Notes under the pieces: generated by a model
Database searches by the model: none
Told to the model about the DNA's origin: nothing
What the model saw: only the letters and a program-made list of their open reading frames with translations
Program-made: the position numbers and the translations under genes
In this document: positions 7,229-14,344 of the stretch, one piece after another
Numbering within the stretch: the first letter of the stretch is position 1
Layout of the letters: each line of letters begins with the position of its first letter
Assembly (NCBI GenBank): GCA_022448765.1
Contig: JAKUTI010000044.1
Span: 1-14,344, forward strand
DNA: 14,344 nucleotides
From: Pseudomonadales bacterium
Lineage (GTDB): Bacteria > Pseudomonadota > Gammaproteobacteria > Pseudomonadales > Azotimanducaceae
Direction of reading: 5' to 3'

Positions 7229-10200
7229 TTAATGGTTCTCGATTTCAGCTATCTCTGCTGCAATTTCCCGTTCTGCAAGCACGCGCTTGTAGTCCGTAGG
7301 CATCACCTTAACGAATACGCTGATGGACTGGGCCCAGTCGTCGAGCAACGCGTTTGCAACACTCGAGCCTGTGTAGATTGCATGCTTGTCGATCAAGGTC
7401 TTTAAGGCATCGGCGTCGCCTCGTTGCTCCACTCGTTCGAGTTCAACCATGTCTGTATTGCAGTGCTTGGAGAATGAACTTGTGGGATCGTACACGTACG
7501 CAATTCCTCCGCTCATGCCGGCGGCAAAGTTTCTTCCTGTGGGGCCGAGGACGACCACTATGCCGCCTGTCATGTATTCGCATCCGTGCTCGCCTACGCC
7601 CTCGATGACGGCATGCGCGCCGCTATTTCGAACGCAGAAACGCTCGGCCGCGATGCCTCGAAAGAAACATTCGCCAGCGGTGGCCCCGTATAGAGCGACG
7701 TTGCCAATCAACACCTGCTCTTCGGCTACAAAACGACTCGCTTTGGGTGGGTAAATAATCAACCTTCCACCGGATAGACCTTTGCCGACGTAATCGTTGG
7801 CATCGCCTTCGACCTCAAGGGTCACACCCTGAGCAAGCCAAGCGCCAAAACTCTGTCCCGCGCTGCCATCGAATTTGAAGTGAATGCAGTCGTCGGGAAG
7901 CATGTCCGCGCCGCGCCGACAAATAATTTGATTGGACAGCATGCCGCCGACGACTCGATCCGTGTTCCTGATCTCGAGCTCTGCGCGAACCCTTGTTCCG
8001 TTGGCAAGCGCGGGTTCGGAGAGTTCGATGAGCTGGTTATCCAACGCGTCATCTAAACCATGGTCTTGTTCATGTAGACAATAAACTCCGAGGCAATTTT
8101 CGGGTTCTTCCGCTTTGCTGAGTATTCGTGATAGATCGAGACCTCCGGCTTTCCAGTGGTCGAGGGCTGGGTCGACGTCCAACATATCAACTCGTCCAAT
8201 CATCTCGTTGACGGTTGAGAAGCCTAGATCGGCCATGAGCAACCGGAGTTCCTTTGCAACCATAAAAAAATAATTCACGACGTGCTCTGGCTCCCCCGCG
8301 AATTTCTTCCGGAGTTCGGGGTCTTGAGTCGCAATTCCGACGGGACACGTATTTAAGTGGCATTTGCGCATCATGATGCATCCGAGCGCTACCAATGGGG
8401 CAGTAGCGAAACCGAATTCCTCGGCGCCCAGGCAGATAGCGATGGCCACGTCTCGTCCGGTTTTCAACTGTCCATCGGTCTGGAGTACGACCCGTGAACG
8501 CAAGTTGTTCATCACTAGCGTTTGATGCGCTTCAGCAATGCCAAGCTCCCACGGTACGCCGGCATGTTTGATGGATGTTAAAGGCGATGCGCCCGTACCA
8601 CCGGTGTCACCGGCGATGACGAGGTGGTCGCTACGCGCTTTAGTGACCCCGGCGGCGACCGCGCCGACACCAATAGCCGCACCCAATTTGACGCTTATGC
8701 GTGCGGAAGGATTGGCATTCTTGAGGTCGTGTATAAGCTGGGCAATGTCTTCAATGGAATAGATGTCGTGATGGGGCGGAGGGCTGATCAACCCGACACC
8801 GGGCGTTGAATGCCTTATATTTGCGATGTAATCGTCTACCTTGCGACCAGGTAACTCGCCTCCCTCTCCCGGCTTTGCCCCTTGGATAATTTTGATTTGG
8901 AGCTCGTCAGAATTAGCTAGATAGTTTGCGGTGACGCCGAAACGACCGCTGGCGACTTGCTTAATCGCGGATCGCTTGGAATCGCCATTCTCCAAGGGGA
9001 GAAAACGACCCGGATCTTCACCTCCCTCTCCGGTATTGGACTTGCCGCCGACTCGATTCATCGCGATCGCCAGCGATTCATGCGCTTCGGCCGAGATTGA
9101 TCCAAAACTCATCGCGCCTGTGGCAAAGCGGCGGATGATCTCCGTCTCGGGCTCCACTTTTTCGATGGGAATAGCGCCGGAAGCGGGCGTCTTGAAACGC
9201 AAGAGACCCCGAAGGTTCGACTCTCGGGTGTTGGTGTTGTTGACGTGGTCGGCAAAGCGCCAATAAGCCTCTTCATTATTTGTTCGCGCGGCAGATTGAA
9301 GGTCGGCCACCGCCTCGGGATCCCACATGTGCCGGTCTCCTCCGAGCCGCCAATGAAAGTCGCCGGGGTTGGGCAGGACCGGCTCCGCAACCGCATCCTG
9401 ATCCGGGTAGCCGATTGCATGGCGTCGTTGCATCTCCTCTGCGAGCACGTCAAACCCTGCACCTTCGACGCGGCTTGCCGTCCCGGTAAAGGCTCGATCA
9501 ATGACTTCCTCGGCGAGTCCGACGGCTTCAAAGATCTGAGCGCCTTTGTACGAGTGTAGAGTTGATATGCCCATCTTCGCCATGACCTTGAGCAAGCCCT
9601 TGCCAGCCGCCTTCTTATAAGACTCGACAACGTCATCGTCGTCTCTGATGTGAGCTGCATCTTGAAGATACCCATCCCGGCGCGCCTGCCATAATGACTC
9701 GAAGGCCAAATAAGGGTTAATGGCGTCAACGCCGTAACCGACCAATAAACAATGGTGATGGACTTCGCGTGCCTCCCCGGTTTCCAGAACGATACCAATG
9801 CGCGTTCGTGCATGATGATGCACGAGATGCTGGTGCACGGTGCCCACAGCAAGGAGGGCACTTATGGCAACGTGAAAATTGTCGGCTGCACGATCAGACA
9901 ACACAATGAGCTTAAATCCGTCGTTGATGGCGTTGATTGCTTCGGAAGCGACCCGATCTAGGGCGGCCAACAAACCTTCTCGACCAGATCCACTAGGGAA
10001 CGTGATATCGATAGATTTAGCGGTCCAACCACGATGGTCGATGTGTTTCAGTAACGCGAGCTCTTCATTCGACAGGACCGGATGCGGAATGCGAAGGCGA
10101 TGTGCGTGTTGAGGTGTTGTGGTGAGCAAATTCGACTCGGGTCCGATATAGCATTCCAAAGCCATGATCACTTCTTCGCGGATTGAATCAATGGCCGGAT

Positions 10201-11815
10201 TGGTGACTTGAGCGAACAGCTGCTTGAAATAGTCGTAAAGCATGCGGGGCTTATCGGACATAACAGCCAATGCCGCGTCGTTGCCCATGGAACCCAGCGG
10301 GTCCCTCAGTTCTCGAACCATGGGAAGTAACATGAATTGGAGTGTTTCGACCGTGTACCCGAATGCCTGGGAACGCGCCAACAAGGACTCGGAGTCGAGT
10401 CCAGGTACCGTTTGATCTAGAACAAGATCATTCAACTCGATACGCTCACTTGCGAGCCATTCGCCGTAGGGTTGACGCTGAGCCCAATCCGATTTGATTT
10501 CTTCGTCTGGGATCATGCGACCGGCTTCGAAATCGATCAGGAAAATCCGACCGGGCTGTAACCGGCCTTTTGCGACCACTCGTTCGGGCGGTATATCAAC
10601 CACGCCGACCTCGGACGCCATGATGCATTTGTCGTCATCGGTGATGTAATAGCGCGAAGGTCTTAGGCCATTTCGGTCGAGGACCGCTCCGATATAGGTG
10701 CCGTCGGTAAAAGCGATTGACGCGGGACCATCCCATGGCTCCAGCAAACAAGAGTTGTACTCGTAGAACGCTCTTTTCTCCGAGGACATGTCGGTATGTT
10801 GCTGCCACGCCTCTGGGATCATCATGAGGACGGATTCTTGGAGAGTCCGACCGGTGAGGCGCAAGAACTCAAGAACGTTATCGAACGTACCGGAATCCGA
10901 ACAATCGGGTTCAACGATGGGGAAGAGCTTTTCCAAATCGTCACCAAAAAGGTCGGATTGCAATGTCCCCTCGCGAGCATTCATCCAGTTTTTGTTGCCG
11001 AGCAACGTATTAATTTCGCCGTTATGGCTCATGAATCGGTTGGGTTGGGCTCGATCCCAGGAGGGAAACGTGTTCGTAGAAAAACGTGAATGAACCATGG
11101 CCAGATGCGTTTGGTAATCGTTCTCGCCGAGATCAGGAAAGAAATCGTAAAGTTGGTGAGGCGTCAGCATGCCTTTGTAGATGATGACCTTGGTCGAAAG
11201 ACTGCAAACGTAAAATAACGATCGTTCGACAAGCGCTTCGTCTGAACGTAATTGGTGCGTCGCGTGCTTGCGGATCAGGTACAGTTTGCGCTCGAGCGCA
11301 TCTCCCTCAAGCCCATCGTTTGATGCGATAAAGACCTGTTCCATGGCTGGCATGGCTGCTCGAGCCGCATCACCGATATCGGCCTTATCCACCTGGATCG
11401 GTAGTTTTCTCCATCCAATGAGACGCTGTCCGGCCTCTTCAATGGTCGATTCAAAAACGTGCTTACAGTGCGCCTGCTCATCTGCATCACGCGGCAGGAA
11501 TACGACGCCCGCCCCAAATGCACCTTCCGGGGGTAGCTCCGTGTCTAACTCATCGCGAGCAACACGCCGCAGAAACTCGGTGGGCAAGCCCGTAAGAATA
11601 CCCGCACCATCCCCTGTGTTTTTCTCGTAACCCAAACCGCCGCGATGGACCATGCAGCAATTCATGTTGTTGGCGTCATCCATGATTGCGCGGCTCGGAC
11701 GGCCCTTAATGTCACATATAAATCCTACGCCGCAGGCGTCTTTTTCGAGCGCTGGGTCGTAAAGACCACGCCGCGCGGGCATACCGAGCGTAAGTTGTCG
11801 CGAAAGCTCTTTCAT
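7229..11815 (-). CDS. gltB: Glutamate synthase (NADPH) large/alpha subunit
   Basis: Makes two glutamates from glutamine and 2-oxoglutarate. At 1528 residues it is slightly longer than the E. coli protein (about 1486 mature). The class II glutaminase domain starts at C28 (DACGVGFI), the Ntn nucleophile exposed after removal of a 27-residue propeptide, with GEINTLLGN at 267-275. The central and FMN domains follow; FMN/2-oxoglutarate motifs include MSFGSIS (902-908), GEGGELPGRKV (983-993) and GDTGGTGASPL (1069-1079). The [3Fe-4S] cysteines are C1146, C1152 and C1157. The C-terminal beta-helix domain carries GGxxxG-type repeats (residues about 1320-1440). The ATG at 11815 has AGAAG nearby, but the stronger GGAGG is 15 bases away inside a hairpin; the ATG at 11782 (residue 12) would give a propeptide of 16, closer to known ones, so the start is not certain. 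First gene of the gltBD operon. Confidence 0.97.
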   Translation of the reverse strand: MKELSRQLTLGMPARRGLYDPALEKDACGVGFICDIKGRPSRAIMDDANNMNCCMVHRGGLGYEKNTGDGAGILTGLPTEFLRRVARDELDTELPPEGAFGAGVVFLPRDADEQAHCKHVFESTIEEAGQRLIGWRKLPIQVDKADIGDAARAAMPAMEQVFIASNDGLEGDALERKLYLIRKHATHQLRSDEALVERSLFYVCSLSTKVIIYKGMLTPHQLYDFFPDLGENDYQTHLAMVHSRFSTNTFPSWDRAQPNRFMSHNGEINTLLGNKNWMNAREGTLQSDLFGDDLEKLFPIVEPDCSDSGTFDNVLEFLRLTGRTLQESVLMMIPEAWQQHTDMSSEKRAFYEYNSCLLEPWDGPASIAFTDGTYIGAVLDRNGLRPSRYYITDDDKCIMASEVGVVDIPPERVVAKGRLQPGRIFLIDFEAGRMIPDEEIKSDWAQRQPYGEWLASERIELNDLVLDQTVPGLDSESLLARSQAFGYTVETLQFMLLPMVRELRDPLGSMGNDAALAVMSDKPRMLYDYFKQLFAQVTNPAIDSIREEVIMALECYIGPESNLLTTTPQHAHRLRIPHPVLSNEELALLKHIDHRGWTAKSIDITFPSGSGREGLLAALDRVASEAINAINDGFKLIVLSDRAADNFHVAISALLAVGTVHQHLVHHHARTRIGIVLETGEAREVHHHCLLVGYGVDAINPYLAFESLWQARRDGYLQDAAHIRDDDDVVESYKKAAGKGLLKVMAKMGISTLHSYKGAQIFEAVGLAEEVIDRAFTGTASRVEGAGFDVLAEEMQRRHAIGYPDQDAVAEPVLPNPGDFHWRLGGDRHMWDPEAVADLQSAARTNNEEAYWRFADHVNNTNTRESNLRGLLRFKTPASGAIPIEKVEPETEIIRRFATGAMSFGSISAEAHESLAIAMNRVGGKSNTGEGGEDPGRFLPLENGDSKRSAIKQVASGRFGVTANYLANSDELQIKIIQGAKPGEGGELPGRKVDDYIANIRHSTPGVGLISPPPHHDIYSIEDIAQLIHDLKNANPSARISVKLGAAIGVGAVAAGVTKARSDHLVIAGDTGGTGASPLTSIKHAGVPWELGIAEAHQTLVMNNLRSRVVLQTDGQLKTGRDVAIAICLGAEEFGFATAPLVALGCIMMRKCHLNTCPVGIATQDPELRKKFAGEPEHVVNYFFMVAKELRLLMADLGFSTVNEMIGRVDMLDVDPALDHWKAGGLDLSRILSKAEEPENCLGVYCLHEQDHGLDDALDNQLIELSEPALANGTRVRAELEIRNTDRVVGGMLSNQIICRRGADMLPDDCIHFKFDGSAGQSFGAWLAQGVTLEVEGDANDYVGKGLSGGRLIIYPPKASRFVAEEQVLIGNVALYGATAGECFFRGIAAERFCVRNSGAHAVIEGVGEHGCEYMTGGIVVVLGPTGRNFAAGMSGGIAYVYDPTSSFSKHCNTDMVELERVEQRGDADALKTLIDKHAIYTGSSVANALLDDWAQSISVFVKVMPTDYKRVLAEREIAAEIAEIENH

Positions 11816-11852
11816 GTGCTGCTTCTTTTGCCTCCACTAAGGCGAGCAGCAC
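11816..11852 (-). promoter_or_regulatory. Hairpin touching the gltB start codon and enclosing its ribosome-binding site
   Basis: Read on the minus strand, GTGCTGCT (11852-11845) and AGCAGCAC (11823-11816) form a perfect eight-pair stem whose 3' arm ends exactly at the annotated ATG. The 21-base loop contains GGAGG (11835-11831), and part of it (AGGC) can pair with GCCT in the same loop, giving an inner stem. This could limit ribosome access to gltB or could shorten the effective spacing between GGAGG and the ATG. The base pairing is seen; the function is inferred. Confidence 0.4.
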
Positions 11853-11891
11853 CTGGCCGACTTACCCGGTTATTGCACTCGCCCGCAAAAC

Positions 11892-11968
11892 TTATTTGAG
11901 AGCCCTTCCACCCCCCCATCCTCGGCCGCCCTAGGTGCGCGGGGGACTGGGGACGTTCTCAAAAATAA
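11892..11968. repeat. 77-base imperfect inverted repeat between GNAT gene and gltB
   Basis: Plus-strand pairing: TTATTT (11892-11897) with AAATAA (11963-11968), GAGA with TCTC (11957-11960) after a two-A bulge, C11903 with G11955, CCA (11908-11910) with TGG, and CCCCC (11913-11917) with GGGGG (11941-11945). That is 19 Watson-Crick pairs plus three wobbles, broken by two 2x2 mismatches of the same kind (CC against AC), with a 23-base apical loop. It starts 16 bases beyond the GNAT stop on the minus strand and is followed there by only four T, so it may be a weak terminator for that gene, part of the gltB leader, or a small palindromic repeat element. The wobbles favour folding of the plus-strand copy, which would be antisense to both neighbours. 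Confidence 0.45.
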
Positions 11969-11984
11969 CTAGTGTTATCAAGTG

Positions 11985-12764
11985 TTAAGCGGAATCGACC
12001 GAACGGGTTGCGAGTCCTTGACGGACGCGGTACCAAGATCGATACAGCGACTGAAATCCGATGTGCTTATATAGCGCGAGGGCTGGCTTATTGTCCTTGG
12101 CGACTTGCAAGTAACCGGTGTGTGCCCCGTTTTTCGTCCCGCAACGCAAGAGATTTAGGATGAGCTGTCGGGCGTGTCCTTGGCGTCGGTAATTGGGGTG
12201 CGTGAGAATATCGAACAAACCGATAAATTTGTCGTCGATCACTGCGAGCCCGCATGCAACGTGTCCTGCGCTACTCTTGATAGCGCCGTAGATGGCGTCG
12301 GCGGGGATTGATTTCAACACGAGCTGCTGCAATCTAGCGGCTGTTTTCGGCATACCGGATAGGCGGCAGTACACATTGAGCCAAGAGTCGATCTCAAGCA
12401 CCTCGAATAGTCGGCCGGATGTTGCCGGTAATTCGTCAAGCCCGACGGTGAGGACCAAGGACGAATCAATTCGTTTATAGCGAGAATCTGCTAAGGCCCG
12501 ATCCAAACTGCGCAATTCTGGGACATTGGATAATTGGAATAGGGTCGGTAGACCTTCGCGAGAGTAGGCTTCCTCACAATGACGAATTTTTTGGAGCGTC
12601 CTTTGCGTTCCTGGGTAGAGGGGGACGACGGCATTGCCGCGTTTGCTGTAGCTGCCAGAGAATCGCAAGAGCCAGCCATCGAACAGAACCTGTTGGATAG
12701 GCGGCCAAGCGTTTAGCTTAGCTTCTTCGACTCGTCGGATGAGTTCGACGGAGGAACGGGTCAT
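11985..12764 (-). CDS. GNAT-family N-acetyltransferase, substrate unknown
   Basis: A soluble protein of 259 residues with two parts. The N-terminal half (about 1-120) begins with RRVEEAKLNAWPPIQQVLFDGWLLRFSG and includes KRGNAVVPLYPG, a pattern I recall from a group of two-part GNAT proteins with unassigned substrates. The C-terminal half is the catalytic GNAT fold: AVIDDKFIGLFDILTHP leads into the acetyl-CoA pyrophosphate loop RRQGHA (193-198), and the closing motif is DNKPALALYKHIGF (about 224-237). The ATG at 12764 is used because the conserved N-terminal block starts soon after; its ribosome-binding site is weak. It is divergent from the NUDIX gene and lies 169 bases upstream of gltB on the same strand; read-through into gltBD is possible but the inverted repeat between them argues for some separation. 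No sign of truncation. Confidence 0.85.
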   Translation of the reverse strand: MTRSSVELIRRVEEAKLNAWPPIQQVLFDGWLLRFSGSYSKRGNAVVPLYPGTQRTLQKIRHCEEAYSREGLPTLFQLSNVPELRSLDRALADSRYKRIDSSLVLTVGLDELPATSGRLFEVLEIDSWLNVYCRLSGMPKTAARLQQLVLKSIPADAIYGAIKSSAGHVACGLAVIDDKFIGLFDILTHPNYRRQGHARQLILNLLRCGTKNGAHTGYLQVAKDNKPALALYKHIGFQSLYRSWYRVRQGLATRSVDSA

Positions 12765-12800
12765 TGGCCCAGCGGTTTGACTTAATCGTGTTGATCATCG

Positions 12801-12825
12801 CGCTAAACCGAGCAACGGTATAGCG
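12801..12825. promoter_or_regulatory. Near-perfect dyad in the divergent GNAT/NUDIX promoter region
   Basis: CGCTA, A, ACCG, loop AGCAA, CGGT, A, TAGCG: nine pairs broken by one A/A mismatch, centred in the 114-base gap between two divergent genes. The symmetry and place suit an operator for a dimeric regulator acting on both genes, but no regulator gene is adjacent and I could not place a good -35/-10 pair around it. Confidence 0.35.
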
Positions 12826-12868
12826 AATCATTCGGGTGATCTCAGGGCAGGTGCGATGGTCGCCCTAT

Positions 12869-12873
12869 AGGGA
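12869..12873 (+). promoter_or_regulatory. Ribosome-binding site for the NUDIX gene
   Basis: AGGGA lies five bases before the ATG at 12879 and supports that start over the in-frame ATG at 12927, which has no such signal. Confidence 0.5.
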
Positions 12874-12878
12874 TATGC

Positions 12879-13343
12879 ATGCAAAGGCCAAACAAGATTT
12901 ACCCCTTCCGTGCCATCATCCCGAACATGGGCAGAGAAACGTTTCCCCTGGTGGTACACACGTTGATCTTTGATAAGTCGGATCGGCTGTTGTTGCTCCG
13001 TCGCAAGGACACCGGGTTCATGGATGGTTACCTAGCGCTGCCGGGTGGACACGTCCAAGCGGGTGAAACGATTTCAAAAGCGGCCAGGCGAGAATGCAAA
13101 GAAGAAGCCTGTATTGAGACAAAGGAATTGCAGCCGCTGGTCGTCATGCCGTTCTTGAATGGTGTGGATTTCATCTTTGAGGCCCGCGAATGGAACGGTG
13201 TGGCTGAGATCGGAGAACCGGCAAAGTGTTCGGAAATCGGTTGGTTTCCAGCCGAAAAATTGCCTGAAGACGTTGTCCCATTCGTGACGAAAGCTTTTGA
13301 GCTACGAAAGCGGCAGGTTTGGTACCACGAATACTCGGACTGA
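12879..13343 (+). CDS. NUDIX hydrolase, substrate unknown
   Basis: A small protein of 154 residues that should cleave a nucleoside diphosphate linked to another group, with Mg2+ bound by the Nudix-box glutamates. The box runs from G57 to I79: G, five residues, E63, seven residues, R71-E72, then E75-E76. The family's usual glycine after EE-x is a cysteine (C78), a mild departure; the metal-binding glutamates are all present. Before the box is PLVVHTLIFDKSDRLLLLRR, the usual first beta strands; after it come the WFPAEKLPEDVVPFV helix region and a hydrophilic tail ending YSD. It is divergent from the GNAT gene and 75 bases upstream of the malate dehydrogenase gene on the same strand. It could be a sanitising enzyme for oxidised nucleotides or a nucleotide-sugar hydrolase; the sequence does not settle which. 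Confidence 0.9.
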   Translation: MQRPNKIYPFRAIIPNMGRETFPLVVHTLIFDKSDRLLLLRRKDTGFMDGYLALPGGHVQAGETISKAARRECKEEACIETKELQPLVVMPFLNGVDFIFEAREWNGVAEIGEPAKCSEIGWFPAEKLPEDVVPFVTKAFELRKRQVWYHEYSD

Positions 13344-13373
13344 GGGTTATGCACATTGTTACGGGAACAAGGT

Positions 13374-13379
13374 TAGAAT
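13374..13379 (+). promoter_or_regulatory. Possible -10 element of the malate dehydrogenase promoter
   Basis: TAGAAT, one base from TATAAT, followed by a GC-rich CCGGCGCC, in the 75-base gap before the malate dehydrogenase gene. No recognisable -35 sits 16-18 bases upstream, so this is tentative; the gene could instead be read from the NUDIX promoter. Confidence 0.25.
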
Positions 13380-13404
13380 CCGGCGCCTTTTGGGACACCG
13401 TCAT

Positions 13405-13410
13405 AGGGGG
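13405..13410 (+). promoter_or_regulatory. Ribosome-binding site for malate dehydrogenase
   Basis: AGGGGG lies eight bases before the ATG at 13419. The sequence ACACC (13395-13399) can pair with GGTGT (13409-13413) over its 3' edge, a short five-pair hairpin that may be chance. Confidence 0.55.
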
Positions 13411-13418
13411 TGTGGAAC

Positions 13419-14344
13419 ATGACCGAACCACTACGCGTTACGGTAACCGGAGCCGCTGGCCAGATCGGTTATGCCTTGGTGTTTAGGATAGCGTCCGGCG
13501 CAATGCTCGGCGCGAAACAACCGGTCGTACTGCAACTTCTCGAGATTCCTCCGGCAATGGGAGCGCTTGAGGGTGTCGTAATGGAACTTGACGATTGCGC
13601 GTTTCCCCTGTTGCACGCCATTGAAATCTCGGATGATCCAGACGTCGCGTTTCGGGACACCGATATAGGGCTGCTCGTTGGTTCGAGACCAAGGGGTCCG
13701 GGCATGGAACGCAAAGAACTACTCGAAGCAAACGCGGCGATTTTTTCCGTGCAAGGCAAAGCGCTCAATGACCGTGCATCGCGAACCGTGAAGGTACTGG
13801 TGGTAGGAAATCCAGCGAATACGAATTGTCTCATTGCCCAACGAAACGCGCCTGATCTCGATTCCAAAAACTTTACAGCGATGACGCGCCTTGACCATAA
13901 CCGAGCCATCGCTCAGCTCGCGTCGCGAACCGGCGATCCGGTTGATGAGATCAAGGGGTTGACGATCTGGGGTAATCATTCGGCAACCATGTACCCCGAT
14001 TTGCACTCGGCCACGGTGCGGGAAAGATCAGCCATGGAACTTGTGGATATGGATTGGTACGAAAACGATTTCATACCGACGATTCAGCAGCGTGGCGCCG
14101 CCATTATCGAAGCCAGGGGTGCATCGAGTGCAGCGTCCGCAGCCAACGCCGCTATCGATCACGTGCACGACTGGATGCTAGGAACAAGCGAGGTCGTCAG
14201 CATGGCCGTCGTCAGCGACGGAAGTTATGGCGTTCAGGAGGGGTTGATTTACTCTTTTCCCGTCACCTGTGAAAACGGTGACTGGAGCATTGTTCAGGAT
14301 CGCCCGATTAACGAGTTTAGCCGACAAAAAATGATGGCTACGGA
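13419..14344 (+). CDS. mdh: Malate dehydrogenase, NAD-dependent, cytosolic type; 3'-truncated by the window
   Basis: Interconverts malate and oxaloacetate in the TCA cycle. The frame is open from the ATG at 13419 to the right edge without a stop: 308 residues plus two bases, against a usual 325-330, so about 20 residues are missing. Visible features: NAD-binding GAAGQIG at 11-17; an acidic residue at the end of the second strand (E42 in LLEIPP); the substrate loop RPRGPGMER with R92 and R98; NPAN at 131-134; D159 and R162 in TRLDHNRA; and the catalytic H187 in WGNHS. The pattern MELDDCAFPLL is typical of the cytosolic-type (MalateDH-SF1) bacterial enzymes, distinct from E. coli Mdh. A good ribosome-binding site supports the start. 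It follows the NUDIX gene by 75 bases and may have its own promoter there. Confidence 0.96.
   Translation, partial: MTEPLRVTVTGAAGQIGYALVFRIASGAMLGAKQPVVLQLLEIPPAMGALEGVVMELDDCAFPLLHAIEISDDPDVAFRDTDIGLLVGSRPRGPGMERKELLEANAAIFSVQGKALNDRASRTVKVLVVGNPANTNCLIAQRNAPDLDSKNFTAMTRLDHNRAIAQLASRTGDPVDEIKGLTIWGNHSATMYPDLHSATVRERSAMELVDMDWYENDFIPTIQQRGAAIIEARGASSAASAANAAIDHVHDWMLGTSEVVSMAVVSDGSYGVQEGLIYSFPVTCENGDWSIVQDRPINEFSRQKMMAT

Noticed and set aside
9109..9861. A 250-codon open frame on the minus strand inside gltB
   Set aside because: It is a shifted frame of gltB itself, on the same strand; the gltB frame across it is intact and fully conserved, and the shifted product looks like nothing known.
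11816..11984. A known glutamine riboswitch in the gltB leader
   Set aside because: The leader is clearly structured, but I could not match it to the published glnA or downstream-peptide motifs, so no riboswitch is claimed.

Overview
This is a stretch of core, housekeeping chromosome from a bacterium, very probably a gammaproteobacterium. The clues are the neighbourhood of a class A penicillin-binding protein of the PBP1A type next to aroK-aroB, the large and small subunits of NADPH-dependent glutamate synthase, and a cytosolic-type NAD malate dehydrogenase. Base composition looks close to half G+C by eye and is even across the genes. I see no insertion sequence, tRNA, rRNA, CRISPR array, phage gene or other obvious transferred island.

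Layout, left to right: the 3' part of a M48-family zinc metalloprotease gene (+) whose start lies before the window; a convergent gap with two adjacent hairpins; a PBP1A gene (mrcA, -); a 243-base divergent gap; aroK and aroB (+) separated by one base; a 17-base convergent gap with a small perfect hairpin; gltD and gltB (-), read as gltB then gltD; a 169-base leader/intergenic stretch rich in secondary structure; a GNAT acetyltransferase gene (-); a 114-base divergent gap with a near-perfect dyad; a NUDIX hydrolase gene (+); and a malate dehydrogenase gene (+) that runs off the right edge about 20 codons before its expected end.

Functionally, aroK and aroB supply two steps of the shikimate pathway (dehydroquinate synthesis and shikimate phosphorylation), gltB/gltD form the alpha and beta subunits of glutamate synthase for nitrogen assimilation, PBP1A builds peptidoglycan, the M48 protein probably works in envelope protein quality control, and malate dehydrogenase serves the TCA cycle. 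The acetyltransferase and NUDIX genes are of unknown substrate.

I did not find a clearly new multi-gene system. The most interesting material is between the genes: a 77-base imperfect inverted repeat and a separate hairpin enclosing the ribosome-binding region, both in front of gltB; a dyad between the GNAT and NUDIX genes; and a rearranged gene order relative to well-known gammaproteobacteria (no pilMNOPQ/hof block between mrcA and aroK, and gltBD turned to face aroB).
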